A DNA stretch of 64,000 bases from Evansella cellulosilytica DSM 2522 (GCF_000177235.2 NC_014829.1:2480001-2544000), one strand, 5' to 3'. Shown: positions 9,222 through 17,370, numbered from the stretch's first letter. Notes: generated by a model from the letters alone, not told the origin. Made by a program: numbers and translations.

Positions 9222-10412
9222 TCACTTGTTTGTCTCATAAAATGATTTTCCTGGGAATTGATATCCATTTTCTATCATTTGCTTTATCTTATTCTCGTTT
9301 ACCTTTTCTTTTCCTGCCTTTATCCCTAACACTTTTTTAATCACATCAACTTTAATACCAGCTTGTTCCCACTTTTGTACCGCACTGTTTTGTAGTTTAT
9401 GGAGAGGGAATGAATGCCTTTCTAATGAATCGACTATTTCCCTTTCTGTCATGCGTAGGTAGTTTTCGTTAACGAACAATGCGTCGTTAAACGTAAACTC
9501 GTTTATTTTGCGATCTAAGATTACTAGTTTTTTTCTATTTTCAATACTCTCCGCAATATCTTCCGTTTGTTTTTCTAATTGTTCTTCATTATCGTTTTCT
9601 CCATCTATAGTCATAAGCAAGTCCTCAAGCCTCATCTGTTCCTCTACAAGGTTTTCAATTGAATGAATCTTCTCTTCAAGACTTGCTTCATAAAAACTAG
9701 TGAGGTTTTTTTGACGAATAAAATCTTCAAACTTCTCTCCTGGAAAAAGTTCAACTATTGCCTTTTGAATAAAGGTAATGCGATCAAAAAGTTTTCGGAA
9801 ATCTATGTACTCTTTTACTAGCCTCATAGTATTTGCTGAAAATGTGATTGTCATTTTGTACTCTTCCTCATCACTTTTTTCATCAAAAGTGGAAATGTTC
9901 ATCGCTTTTAAATCTGCAGAGTCGAATCCTTTTTCTATAACTAAGCGGAATAAGAGATAATTTTGCATACTATTTCTTAGATTAGTATATGAACTAAGTG
10001 GTAAGTCTTTGATCGTTGGCTCTGCTCTAAGATTGATACCTTTTTGATCAGTTAAAATTTGATTAAAAAGCTCTTTTTCCGTATGAAAAATATCAGATTC
10101 CCTTTCTACTATTAATAAATCTTCTGCAACTACATCTACATTTGTAACGGCATTTTCATCAATCTTTATATGATTATACTTTGCAAATAAAATGATAACC
10201 TTTATGTCATGTTCTATTTGTGCAGTTGTTTTTTTATTATTCTTTAAGTACGACTTGTATTCAGTTATATGTTTTTCGTTAAAAGGTTCTTTCGCCTTTA
10301 CATTTGCAAAATTTAAAAAACGTTTCACAGTATAAAACCACGTTCTATCAGCACCAATACGTTCTTTTAGTATCATTACATCTGTAAACTGCTCTATTAA
10401 TTTAGTATCCAT
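9222..10412 (-). CDS. Tyrosine-recombinase-like protein without catalytic residues
   Basis: A 396-residue protein of unknown function. The first 85 residues resemble the SAM-like core-binding domain of tyrosine recombinases. Residues 141-175 resemble the opening of the catalytic domain (NYLLFRLVIEKGFDSADL, like 'LLLLLTGLRISEL'), and 340-364 resemble its end (LQNSAVQKWEQAGI, DVIKKVLGI, like 'LRHTFAT..L..G.....I...LGH'). The expected Arg, HxxR and Tyr nucleophile are not seen: the HxxR position reads LQNS. A charged, probably coiled-coil stretch at about 225-300 is inserted. Most likely a domesticated, DNA-binding or structural derivative rather than an active integrase. No attachment sites or partner genes were found. 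Confidence 0.5.
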   Translation of the reverse strand: MDTKLIEQFTDVMILKERIGADRTWFYTVKRFLNFANVKAKEPFNEKHITEYKSYLKNNKKTTAQIEHDIKVIILFAKYNHIKIDENAVTNVDVVAEDLLIVERESDIFHTEKELFNQILTDQKGINLRAEPTIKDLPLSSYTNLRNSMQNYLLFRLVIEKGFDSADLKAMNISTFDEKSDEEEYKMTITFSANTMRLVKEYIDFRKLFDRITFIQKAIVELFPGEKFEDFIRQKNLTSFYEASLEEKIHSIENLVEEQMRLEDLLMTIDGENDNEEQLEKQTEDIAESIENRKKLVILDRKINEFTFNDALFVNENYLRMTEREIVDSLERHSFPLHKLQNSAVQKWEQAGIKVDVIKKVLGIKAGKEKVNENKIKQMIENGYQFPGKSFYETNK

Positions 10413-10613
10413 ATTGAAACCTCCTCATAATTGATCGATAACATAATTTTAACATTATTTTTATGAACTATATTTAAAACATCTTTTAAAAATCAATATC
10501 TACAAATTTAGACAAATCACTTATCATGGCTAACTTTTTTTTCTTTATATAGTACGTAAGATATTACTGAAAATTGGAATTAAGTCGATTGGTAGGAAGC
10601 TTATATGAATTAA

Positions 10614-10651
10614 AACAAAAAAGCTCTAATCGACATGCTGTCTTTAGAGCT
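10614..10651 (-). terminator. Probable terminator for the PRPP synthetase paralog transcript
   Basis: AGCTCTAA / TTAGAGCT stem (10622-10650) followed on the minus strand by a T6 run. It lies about 190 nt past the stop codon, so the transcript would have a long 3' tail that includes the dispersed repeat. Confidence 0.6.
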
Positions 10652-10734
10652 GTTCTTAATGAGGGACTATGCAAAACTATGTTGTTGATTTTCTCTTCAG
10701 GACACTTGCTTACCGTGGACTTTGCTACAAGAGC

Positions 10735-10775
10735 GCACTGAAAAAGTGGTGTTCTTTCACTTTTTCACTACCTCC
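10735..10775. repeat. Family A hairpin, copy 3, inside another repeat
   Basis: Arms GCACTGAAAAAGTG (10735-10748) and CACTTTTTCACTACCTCC (10758-10775). It interrupts the degenerate dispersed repeat of 10700-10810. Confidence 0.55.
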
Positions 10776-10839
10776 ATCCTGCTGGATCTTCAGTTATTTT
10801 TTCCGCAGACGTCATGAACATTATCTAATAATGAACATT

Positions 10840-11793
10840 TTATTTAAACAAAGTACTTACTGAACGATTATTTTGAACTTTAATAATAGCTTCGCCTAAT
10901 AGAGGTGCGATAGAGAGCGTCGTTATTTTATCAATTCGTCGTTCATCTGGTAAATGGATGGAATTTGTTGTTACTAGTTCCTTTATCGGAGATTCCTCAA
11001 TCCAAGTCGATGCCGGTTCTGATAAAACTGGATGTGTACAGCATGCATATACTTCCTTTGCCCCTCTTTCGATAAGCGCATTTGAAGCAGTAGTTACCGT
11101 TCTCGCGGTATCAACCATATCATCAATAATAATCGCCGTTTTTCCTGAAACGTCTCCCATTATTTCCATTCCACCTGGAATATATGTTTTAGGGCGTCTA
11201 TTTCTATCTATAAATGCAATTGATGAATCTAGTGCATCTGCTAGCTTTCTTGCGCGCACTACACCGTTATTTTCAGGGGCAACCACCACTACATCATCAA
11301 GAGCCTTATCGATAAAATACTTCGATAAAAGTGGAAATGCTAGTAATTGGTCAACTGGCACATTAAAAAAGCCTTGTACTTGTGGTGAATGCAAATCAAC
11401 AGTAATGATTCTCGAAGCACCAGCTTTTTCTAATAAATTTGCTATTAATTTTGCAGTAACTGGTTCTCTTGAGCGAGCTTTACGGTCTTGTCTTGAATAA
11501 CCGAAGTAAGGAATGACACAGTTAATTGTCTTTGCAGAAGCCCTTTTAAGTGCATCAATCATAATCAGTAGCTCCATGATATAGTCATTTCCTGGTTGAG
11601 CCGTAGATTGAATTAAATATATATCACAGCCACGAATACTTTCTTCAATATTCATTTGAATTTCTCCGTCACTAAAACGCGTAATCGTGCTTTTCCCCAA
11701 ATCGATACCAATATGTTTAACAACTTCTTCGGCAAGTGGAATATTAGAATTTAACGAAAAAACTTTCATATTGGTATTATCATTTGCTAGCAT
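10840..11793 (-). CDS. Divergent ribose-phosphate pyrophosphokinase (PRPP synthetase) paralog
   Basis: A 317-residue class I PRPP synthetase-like protein; the ATG at 11793 is preferred over an upstream TTG because GGGGGAG lies 9 nt before it. Conserved blocks: [53 protein letters not shown]. The family makes PRPP from ribose 5-phosphate and ATP. Two functional loops differ from the usual enzyme: the SPDHGG loop reads APENNG (172-177) and the PRPP loop DTAGT reads DTART (228-232, Arg231 instead of Gly). The main prs gene of bacilli sits beside gcaD and spoVG; those neighbours are absent here, so this is a second copy, perhaps regulatory or altered in activity. Confidence 0.8.
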   Translation of the reverse strand: MLANDNTNMKVFSLNSNIPLAEEVVKHIGIDLGKSTITRFSDGEIQMNIEESIRGCDIYLIQSTAQPGNDYIMELLIMIDALKRASAKTINCVIPYFGYSRQDRKARSREPVTAKLIANLLEKAGASRIITVDLHSPQVQGFFNVPVDQLLAFPLLSKYFIDKALDDVVVVAPENNGVVRARKLADALDSSIAFIDRNRRPKTYIPGGMEIMGDVSGKTAIIIDDMVDTARTVTTASNALIERGAKEVYACCTHPVLSEPASTWIEESPIKELVTTNSIHLPDERRIDKITTLSIAPLLGEAIIKVQNNRSVSTLFK

Positions 11794-12131
11794 TGTACAC
11801 TTCTCCCCCAATTTTAAATGTTTTATTATTATGTATAACTTCTGTTATTGTGCTCTTACTATTTAAATAAATACCTTACCTTGGCGCAATAATAGTATAC
11901 CGATTAATAAAATGGAGTGCAAATTTCGACTCATTTTTTATATTTTTGTTTTCACTGCATAGAATTACAAAAATATGGTAGAAAAGTCCTGTTCTCCCTC
12001 GTTCTTTAGATGTATTTTTCATTTTTTGACACTTAACTACTTCTTGTGCAATTCAAAAGTATGATATATTATATAATAAGAATTATTATAAAAAAGAATA
12101 TTTCAATAACTCGGACGGGTTGGTGAATATC
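11794..12131. other. Intergenic region upstream of the AimR-like gene
   Basis: Divergent promoter region of 338 nt. No coding sequence for a missing N-terminal DNA-binding domain of the AimR-like protein was recognised in any frame. Contains the promoter described at 12044-12072. Confidence 0.5.
12044..12072 (+). promoter_or_regulatory. Sigma-A-like promoter of the aimR/aimP-like pair
   Basis: TTGTGC at 12044-12049, 17-nt spacer, TATTAT at 12067-12072, in an AT-rich stretch. Transcription would begin about 50 nt before the ATG at 12132. Position and spacing fit; strength is not known. Confidence 0.55.
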
Positions 12132-13163
12132 ATGGTACAAAAGGATACATCATTTAATAATCCTGATAATATATTTAGAACATCTGATAATTTGGATGAG
12201 TACATAAAAGGACTTGACCCTAATAGTTATTTAGCTAGAGTGGCTTTAGAATATACCGTCAGTAATAGTAAAATAGAATTGCATGAAGAACTAATAGATT
12301 GTCTACTACACTCCGGAAATCAAGAAAGTAAGGAATGGGCTGAAGTATACAAAATTGACAACTTAGTTTCTAAGCAAGAATTAAGTCTACCTGATTCAAT
12401 AACACAACTAACATATATACTATGTTCTTCTAAGGAAATGTCTGTTTTACAAAAAATATTTCAGTTATATAACTACTACGATCTAAAAGCATTTCAAATG
12501 ATAGAAATTGTCAGTGAACTAATAAATAAAGAATTAAAAGAAATTCCTGATGGATACATGAAGGACTCCCTTCAATCACGTTTGGATCTTGCGATGCAAA
12601 GTGTATATACACATTTAAATGAACTTGAGAAAGCTAGAATTTATGGTGAAAACCTCAAAGATATTGCTCTAACACCAGTAATGAAAGCAATAGCATATAA
12701 AAATCTAGGAATGACTTATCTTTATGAAGATTACGATAAACTCTGTACATATTTTGAAATGTCATTAAAAATATTTAAAGAAATGGATAACTCAGATCGA
12801 TTATATAATGTCCAATCTAAGTATAACTTTGCCCAAACTTTTTGGAGTTATCCAGATAAAACAGTGTGGCTAAGGAAAGAAACTATTGATGAACTGCAAA
12901 TTTATGCATATTCACTTATTAAGAGTGGTAATAAAGAAGAGGCTCATAAAATATTAGATAGTACCAAAAACTCTTTATCAAATGACTTTCAATTTGGTTA
13001 CCATTACTATTTTCTAGGATTACTTAATGATAATGAAAAGAATTACTATGAATCTGTTAAATACTTCAGCAAGTCTGGGGATAGATTTTTTAGACAGTTA
13101 CCGCTTATTGCTCTAAAAGAAAAAGGTGTGGACACTTCGCTGCTATCAGCTTTAAGTGTATAA
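12132..13163 (+). CDS. AimR-family (arbitrium receptor-like) TPR protein lacking the HTH domain
   Basis: A 343-residue all-helical TPR protein of the RRNPP type, closest in recognisable blocks to AimR: RVALEYTVSNS, ESKEWAEVYKI, IPDGYMKDSLQSRLDL, LNELEKARIYGENL, AIAYKNLGMTYLYEDYDK, FGYHYYFLGLL, SVKYFSKSGDRFFRQLPLI. AimR proteins are cytoplasmic phage receptors that bind a short imported peptide and control transcription through an N-terminal helix-turn-helix of about 65 residues. Here only about 30 residues precede the first AimR-like helix, so the DNA-binding domain is missing and the protein has a Rap-like layout. The ATG at 12132 is chosen because GGTTGGTGA lies just upstream; a TTG at 12120 is possible. 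The gene is followed after 30 nt by a repeat-bearing propeptide gene, the receptor-peptide order of such systems. No phage genes lie nearby. Confidence 0.8.
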   Translation: MVQKDTSFNNPDNIFRTSDNLDEYIKGLDPNSYLARVALEYTVSNSKIELHEELIDCLLHSGNQESKEWAEVYKIDNLVSKQELSLPDSITQLTYILCSSKEMSVLQKIFQLYNYYDLKAFQMIEIVSELINKELKEIPDGYMKDSLQSRLDLAMQSVYTHLNELEKARIYGENLKDIALTPVMKAIAYKNLGMTYLYEDYDKLCTYFEMSLKIFKEMDNSDRLYNVQSKYNFAQTFWSYPDKTVWLRKETIDELQIYAYSLIKSGNKEEAHKILDSTKNSLSNDFQFGYHYYFLGLLNDNEKNYYESVKYFSKSGDRFFRQLPLIALKEKGVDTSLLSALSV

Positions 13164-13193
13164 TAAATAATAAAATTAATAGGAGTGAGATCT

Positions 13194-13409
13194 TTGAAAA
13201 AGTTCATAAAAGGATTAATTATCGCAGTAACACTAGTTGCGGCGTCAACTAGCATCCCAACTTCCAGCGTTGCATATGATGTTGATTTTAGAGTTCGTTC
13301 GATTGAGGTCGTTGATGTTCAACCCCTTTACGATGTTGACTTTAGGGTCCGATCAGTTGAACAATTTGATGTACAACCGCTATATGATGTTGATTTTAGA
13401 GTTAGATAA
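13194..13409 (+). CDS. Secreted propeptide with three tandem copies of YDVDFRVR (AimP/Phr-like)
   Basis: A 71-residue pre-pro-peptide. The TTG at 13194 is the start because AGGAG (13181-13185) lies 8 nt upstream; the GTG at 13185 overlaps that site. Residues 1-27 are a signal peptide (MKK, hydrophobic core, SSVA at the end). The rest is repeats: YDVDFRVRSIEVVDVQPL (28-45), YDVDFRVRSVEQFDVQPL (46-63), and a final YDVDFRVR (64-71) ending at the stop. The units differ only in the spacer part, while the YDVDFRVR core is invariant. This is the architecture of a signal-peptide precursor that releases several identical copies, and it directly follows an AimR-like receptor gene. The exact mature peptide is not known. 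Confidence 0.85.
   Translation: MKKFIKGLIIAVTLVAASTSIPTSSVAYDVDFRVRSIEVVDVQPLYDVDFRVRSVEQFDVQPLYDVDFRVR
13275..13406 (+). repeat. Tandem 54-bp repeat within the propeptide gene
   Basis: Units at 13275-13328, 13329-13382 and a partial unit 13383-13406. The core codons for YDVDFRVR are kept at the protein level while the third bases differ between copies (for example GATTTTAGAGTTCG versus GACTTTAGGGTCCG), so selection on the peptide rather than a fresh duplication is indicated. Confidence 0.9.
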
Positions 13410-13421
13410 TTCGTTTATTTG

Positions 13422-13457
13422 AAAGCAAATGGATCAAAGACCCATTTGCTTTTTTTG
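13422..13457 (+). terminator. Terminator of the aimR/aimP-like pair
   Basis: AAAGCAAATGG / CCATTTGCTTT hairpin with a 9-nt loop followed by TTTT. It closes the two-gene transcript 13 nt after the propeptide stop codon. Confidence 0.9.
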
Positions 13458-13507
13458 AACTATAGCTCATTAAAAAAACATGAGATAAATTGGTTATCTT
13501 AAACCTG

Positions 13508-14098
13508 CTAACTCTTCACCAACACTTCCTTTACCTCTAACATTTTATTTAGCTTTGTTACGTCTTCTTGTAGTTCGGACATTAATTGGACCAATTTTTG
13601 CTGTTCTTTTAGTTGGTGTGCCTCGAATTCAAAGTGGTGTTCTCTTAGTTTGTATAGTAAATCTGCATTTGTTTTGTCGTTTTGTAACTGAATACTATTG
13701 GCTTCCTCGAAGGATTCCTTCACTCCAGTAATTTCATGTGACAGCTTATTCAATTCTGATTCATGTTCAGCTTTTAACGTATCGATTCTTTCATACAATC
13801 CTTCAAGTAACAAATTAAGAATTTCATGTTCATTGATTTCATTTAATTTAGTCGTTTCTTGATCAGTTTTTAAAGTGTGGATTGTTTTCTGAATATCACT
13901 AATTTGCTTACCAATTTTCTCCTGTTGCTGCTTCTCCATTTTATGCAACTGATTTTTAAGCGCTTCTACCTCTTCCTTTTGTAAATACTTTAGGTTTTGT
14001 AATAACTCATATAGATCATTAGTTTTTGCGCTAATTTGAAATGTATTTTGTGTTAATGATACTATTTTAGACTCCATATCTGCATTTTTTTGCTCCAT
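13508..14098 (-). CDS. Coiled-coil protein, probably 5'-truncated by a frameshift
   Basis: A 196-residue hydrophilic protein almost wholly predicted coiled coil (rich in Glu, Lys, Gln, Leu heptads), no signal peptide and no known family recognised. The reading frame remains open upstream of the ATG at 14098 for about 33 codons (sequence beginning KAVPGLFQRQ), up to a run of nine A (14195-14203, plus strand). An ATG at 14213 in another frame, with a promoter at 14256-14285, would join this frame if the run had eight A. The real gene may thus be 13508-14213. Function unknown. Confidence 0.6.
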   Translation of the reverse strand: MEQKNADMESKIVSLTQNTFQISAKTNDLYELLQNLKYLQKEEVEALKNQLHKMEKQQQEKIGKQISDIQKTIHTLKTDQETTKLNEINEHEILNLLLEGLYERIDTLKAEHESELNKLSHEITGVKESFEEANSIQLQNDKTNADLLYKLREHHFEFEAHQLKEQQKLVQLMSELQEDVTKLNKMLEVKEVLVKS

Positions 14099-14194
14099 AC
14101 GGTCGATAGAATCAACTAGGTTATTGTGATAAAAAAACTTCTGATTACTATTATTGACTTTTTTCTGTCGTTGAAATAATCCAGGTACTGCTTT

Positions 14195-14213
14195 AAAAAA
14201 AAATACTCTTCAT
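14195..14213 (-). other. Nine-A homopolymer with out-of-frame start codon
   Basis: On the minus strand ATG at 14213 reads MKSIFF then stop because of a T9 run. One base fewer would fuse MKSIFF to KAVPGLFQRQ and the coiled-coil frame. Either slippage, an on/off switch, a decayed start, or a sequencing indel. Confidence 0.6.
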
Positions 14214-14255
14214 ATTCAAAACCCCATTACTTTTTTTCTTGGCGTTTGCCACTAT

Positions 14256-14285
14256 ACTATATGTAAGGAATGGGTGTTTTGACAA
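14256..14285 (-). promoter_or_regulatory. Promoter for the coiled-coil gene
   Basis: On the minus strand TTGTCA (14285-14280), 18-nt spacer, TATAGT (14261-14256). The expected transcript start, about 14250, lies just upstream of the ATG at 14213, which supports the longer gene model. Confidence 0.55.
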
Positions 14286-14315
14286 TTGATTATTAAAGTT
14301 TATTTTGTTTTATTT

Positions 14316-15266
14316 TTACTGACATACGAATACTTCACGTTGGAAGCTGCTCCCTTTTTTAACGACACATTTATCTATTACAGTAAAGCCCGTTTCTAAA
14401 AAAGTATGCTCAATAGGCTCGATCGTTATCAAAACGAGCTTTTTTGTAAATAACCTTGCACTAGTAAGCATTTCTTTTTTCTCTTTTTCTGTTAAAACTG
14501 AACACTTATTATACGGCATGTCTATAATAGCAACATCGTATTTTTTTGTAATCTTTCTCATATCTTGAATGACAATATTTGTTTCATAATGAAAATGCAT
14601 GACGTTTTCTCTTGCATTTTTTGGTACTAAAGGGTTTATATCACAGCCTTCGATATTAATTCCCATCGAAAGCGCTTCAATGATAACCGTTCCTATACCA
14701 CAGCAAGGGTCAATAACTTTTAGGTTACTGTTAATTACAGGGACTGCAATATTCGTAATTGCACGTGCAATTCTTGTATTTAAAGCTGTAGAATATTGAT
14801 AGGGCTTTTCTTGGTGGTAATACCAAACGGGTTTACTTTCTGTATATCTACCAAAAACCCAACAATCCTCTACCCGTATCAAGCCGTATTTCATGTTAGG
14901 GTTGTGTAGTGATGCCTGCCCATCAATCTCTAACCCTACTTCCCGTTCAATTTTTCTTCTATCAATAAATGACAACTCACTATTTATTGAATCTTTGTTT
15001 TTCAAATATACAACCTTAAAAGTCGAATTTTCGGAAGGGATTTTTGCAATTGTTTTAGTTAAGCTTTGTATATCTGATTCCTGACATAATATTTCTAACT
15101 TTCCTTTTATAAAAGGACTTCGACTCGGATCAATGTTAATATCACTACTTAAAATGTGGGAGTCGCTGTTATAATTAAACAATGTTCTCATTTCTAGCTG
15201 GCACAAAGCATACTCCTCTTCAGTATAACTATAAAAATAATAATATTTTTTATTCTTGTTTATCAT
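14316..15266 (-). CDS. TRM11/UPF0020-type RNA (guanine-N2) methyltransferase
   Basis: A 316-residue protein. The C-terminal half is a Rossmann methyltransferase of the UPF0020 family: SAM motif DPCCGIGT at 186-193, acidic CDINP at 208-212, and the catalytic motif DMPYN at 249-253 in place of the usual D/N-PPY, typical of enzymes that methylate an exocyclic guanine amine. The N-terminal half (1-150) probably corresponds to a THUMP-like or other RNA-binding region but is not clearly recognisable. Likely target is tRNA. Single gene with its own upstream region. Confidence 0.75.
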   Translation of the reverse strand: MINKNKKYYYFYSYTEEEYALCQLEMRTLFNYNSDSHILSSDINIDPSRSPFIKGKLEILCQESDIQSLTKTIAKIPSENSTFKVVYLKNKDSINSELSFIDRRKIEREVGLEIDGQASLHNPNMKYGLIRVEDCWVFGRYTESKPVWYYHQEKPYQYSTALNTRIARAITNIAVPVINSNLKVIDPCCGIGTVIIEALSMGINIEGCDINPLVPKNARENVMHFHYETNIVIQDMRKITKKYDVAIIDMPYNKCSVLTEKEKKEMLTSARLFTKKLVLITIEPIEHTFLETGFTVIDKCVVKKGSSFQREVFVCQ

Positions 15267-15397
15267 ATGTTATTACATCCTTATTCATTTACATGCATAG
15301 TAGCATAACCTTTATAGTAGTGAAAAGCAACATGATGATATGAAAATTTTTCAAGACTATCTATTTTCATATTTTCTAAATGTGAGTGCGAAAAAAA

Positions 15398-15423
15398 AAG
15401 CCACCCTTTTTCGGGGCAGCTAA
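15398..15423 (-). terminator. Terminator of the DUF59 gene
   Basis: On the minus strand GCTGCCC / GGGTGGC stem with a CGAAAAA-type loop followed by a run of T. Sits within 10 nt of the stop at 15430. Confidence 0.8.
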
Positions 15424-15429
15424 AGCTTT

Positions 15430-15744
15430 TTAACCATGTACACCTAAGGCGATTTTTGCAATTCGAGACATTTTATCTTTTGACCAAGGTGGATTCCAAA
15501 CAACATCCACATGAACCTCCTTTAAATGAGGCATTCCTGCTTTTAACGTTGTTTTTACGTTATGAACGATCTGCCCTGCAACTGGACATCCCATTGAAGT
15601 CATCGTCATTTTAATATTTGCAACATCATGATCATCAATATAAATTTCATAAACAAGTCCTAAATTAACAATATCAACACCTAATTCAGGATCTTGAACA
15701 TCTTCTAATATTTCAAACGCTTTATCTACTAATCCCTCACTCAT
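15430..15744 (-). CDS. MIP18/DUF59-family iron-sulfur cluster assembly protein (SufT/PaaD-like)
   Basis: A 104-residue single-domain protein: DPELGVDIVNLGLVY at 18-32 and TSMGCPVAG near 49-57, with the conserved cysteine. Members of this family aid Fe-S cluster maturation or metal handling in the cytoplasm. Length is standard for the single-domain form in bacilli. Single gene, terminator at 15398-15423; no suf operon nearby. Confidence 0.88.
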   Translation of the reverse strand: MSEGLVDKAFEILEDVQDPELGVDIVNLGLVYEIYIDDHDVANIKMTMTSMGCPVAGQIVHNVKTTLKAGMPHLKEVHVDVVWNPPWSKDKMSRIAKIALGVHG

Positions 15745-15903
15745 CTACTACCACCCTTTCCAACAAAAGAAGAAAATATCAATTGTATGTTACTTTATAT
15801 GATAACACATTTTTTGATATGGAAATGGTGATTAGTATCACTATGAATAAATTTTCATAACAGAATTACTATTGGAAATTTTCATTTTTTAAGGCATATA
15901 AAA

Positions 15904-15932
15904 AACAGACTCTTAAAAAAGAGTCTGTTTTG
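15904..15932 (-). terminator. Terminator of the cold-shock gene
   Basis: ACAGACTCTT / AAGAGTCTGT stem with T-rich tail on the minus strand, 14 nt below the stop at 15946. Confidence 0.9.
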
Positions 15933-15945
15933 ATTGGTTTGCGAA

Positions 15946-16146
15946 TTATAGTTTGTTAACGTTAGTAGCTTGTGGTCCGCGTTGTCCTTGCTCTACTTCG
16001 AAAGAAACGTCTTGACCTTCTTCTAATGTTTTGAAACCTTCACCATTGATAGCTGAGAAGTGTACGAATACATCGTCTCCACCTTCAACTTCGATGAATC
16101 CAAAACCTTTTTCTGCATTAAACCATTTTACTTTACCTTGTTCCAT
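15946..16146 (-). CDS. csp: Cold-shock protein (CspA/CspB family)
   Basis: A 66-residue OB-fold nucleic acid chaperone. RNP1 KGFGFIEV and RNP2 VFVHFSAI are intact, and the protein starts [10 protein letters not shown]. The ATG at 16146 is preceded by AGGAGG at ideal spacing. A long 5' leader of over 100 nt, common for csp genes and able to act as a temperature-sensing mRNA, precedes it; no specific cold box could be defined. It binds single-stranded RNA/DNA in the cytoplasm. Confidence 0.97.
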   Translation of the reverse strand: MEQGKVKWFNAEKGFGFIEVEGGDDVFVHFSAINGEGFKTLEEGQDVSFEVEQGQRGPQATNVNKL

Positions 16147-16390
16147 GTTTGTTGCCTCCTGCGTGGAATATCTCCACAATTTATTACTATTCTTGCCCAA
16201 GACATGTTTCAAAGAAGAACTAAAAAATTCTATTTGTAACACCGAACAACAATAATTGAATTAATCATATCATTTTTTTATTTAAATGGCAAACTAATTT
16301 TACTATTTAGGCTAAATAATTTTAGATGTTGTAAAATGCTACAAATTCTATATAATGTAAGTAAATATACCTTTTATAACTAGGTAGGTG

Positions 16391-16729
16391 ATGCATGTGT
16401 TTAATCGTGAGTTAGTGAAAGGCAGTACTTCCCTCATTTTACTTCAGCTTTTGAATGAGAAAGATATGTACGGCTACGAACTAGTAAAAGAAATGGAAAA
16501 ACGAAGTGAGTATACCCTTCAAGTAAAGGAAGGTACATTGTACCCTGCTTTACATAAATTAGAAAAACAACTACTTATACAATCATACTGGAAAGAACAG
16601 GAAAAGGGCCCTGCTCGAAAATACTATAGTATAACGGATGAAGGAACAGAGATACTCCATCAGAAAACAAGTGAATGGAAAAAATTCGTAAAAACAATTG
16701 ATAAAGTGATAGGGAAGAATAATGTATGA
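16391..16729 (+). CDS. PadR-family transcriptional regulator
   Basis: A 112-residue winged-helix repressor: [14 protein letters not shown] and [16 protein letters not shown] are the PadR recognition region, followed by [11 protein letters not shown]. The ATG at 16391 is used, preceded by GGTAGG; GTG at 16388 is also possible. It overlaps the next gene by 4 nt (ATGA), the usual PadR-HAAS arrangement in which the regulator controls its membrane partner. Possible operators are the palindromes at 17384-17402 and 17448-17466. Confidence 0.92.
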   Translation: MHVFNRELVKGSTSLILLQLLNEKDMYGYELVKEMEKRSEYTLQVKEGTLYPALHKLEKQLLIQSYWKEQEKGPARKYYSITDEGTEILHQKTSEWKKFVKTIDKVIGKNNV

Positions 16730-17370
16730 TTCGTTCTAAACAAGAGTATATTTCCATCTTAAGAAAAAAACTGCGTCGCTACCGTCATTCAGAAGAAATT
16801 GTAGCAGAAATTGAAGTGCACGTTCATGAAATGTTGTTAGAATTTACAGAAGGTCACAAAATGAGCGAAGCAGATGCAATGAAGAAAGTAATCGAAAAAT
16901 TAGGATCTCCTAAAGAGATTGCAGCTATGTACCATGAAGAACTAGGGGTTACAGAATCTAAAACACAATGGACTTTTATCACCGTTAATTTACTATTCTT
17001 TATTGTCGGTATTAGCCTAACAGCAATTTACCACCTTGTTTCATACTCATTTGCAACGCACATCTGGAGTATTTTAACGAGCATTCCATTTATCATAATT
17101 GTATTGTATATGTTTTTTTGGGGACTTCTAGGGTACGAAATAGGAAAAGAGTTTGCATACAAAGGAAAGAGACTCCTAAAAAAAACACTCTACATATCAC
17201 TTATTCCGAATTTGATTTTAATGGCACTTGTTATTTTTAGAATTATCCCTTTAGGATGGTTTGATCCATTGTTAACTGGACCATTTATTATTTTATGTAT
17301 TATATGCACGGCGCTCGTATTCCCTATTAGTTATGCTGGTTATCGATGGGGTGTTATGCGCTCCGTGTAA
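16726..17370 (+). CDS. HAAS/DUF1700-type membrane protein, partner of PadR
   Basis: A 214-residue protein. Residues 1-75 are the helical HAAS signalling domain ([37 protein letters not shown]), followed by four hydrophobic helices at about 86-106, 122-145, 157-175 and 185-207. HAAS domains are encoded with PadR regulators and are thought to link membrane state to transcription. The start overlaps the padR stop, so translation is coupled. Confidence 0.85.
   Translation: MIRSKQEYISILRKKLRRYRHSEEIVAEIEVHVHEMLLEFTEGHKMSEADAMKKVIEKLGSPKEIAAMYHEELGVTESKTQWTFITVNLLFFIVGISLTAIYHLVSYSFATHIWSILTSIPFIIIVLYMFFWGLLGYEIGKEFAYKGKRLLKKTLYISLIPNLILMALVIFRIIPLGWFDPLLTGPFIILCIICTALVFPISYAGYRWGVMRSV

Larger units (their letters stand above)
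10413..10839. other. 428-nt intergenic region with degenerate dispersed repeat
   Basis: No gene is supported here. It holds a terminator-like hairpin (10614-10651), a degenerate copy of a palindromic repeat often seen in Bacillaceae (GGACACTTGCTTACCGTGG at 10700-10718, then CCTGCTGGATCTTCAG and TTCCGCAGACGTC further right), and a family A hairpin at 10735-10775 sitting inside that repeat. The identification of the dispersed repeat is from memory of its general form. Confidence 0.5.

Noticed and set aside
10669-10863. 64-residue plus-strand open frame
   Set aside because: Covers repeat and hairpin sequence next to the PRPP synthetase stop; no family and no start signal.
10958-11500. 180-residue plus-strand frame
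   Set aside because: Shadow of the PRPP synthetase gene; long only because the real gene is codon-biased.
11794-12131. Possible missing HTH exon of the AimR-like gene
   Set aside because: No helix-turn-helix-like sequence was found in any frame; the region looks like a promoter.
13237-13422. Repeat-bearing plus-strand frame overlapping the propeptide
   Set aside because: A second frame of the same tandem DNA repeat; lacks a signal peptide and start site.
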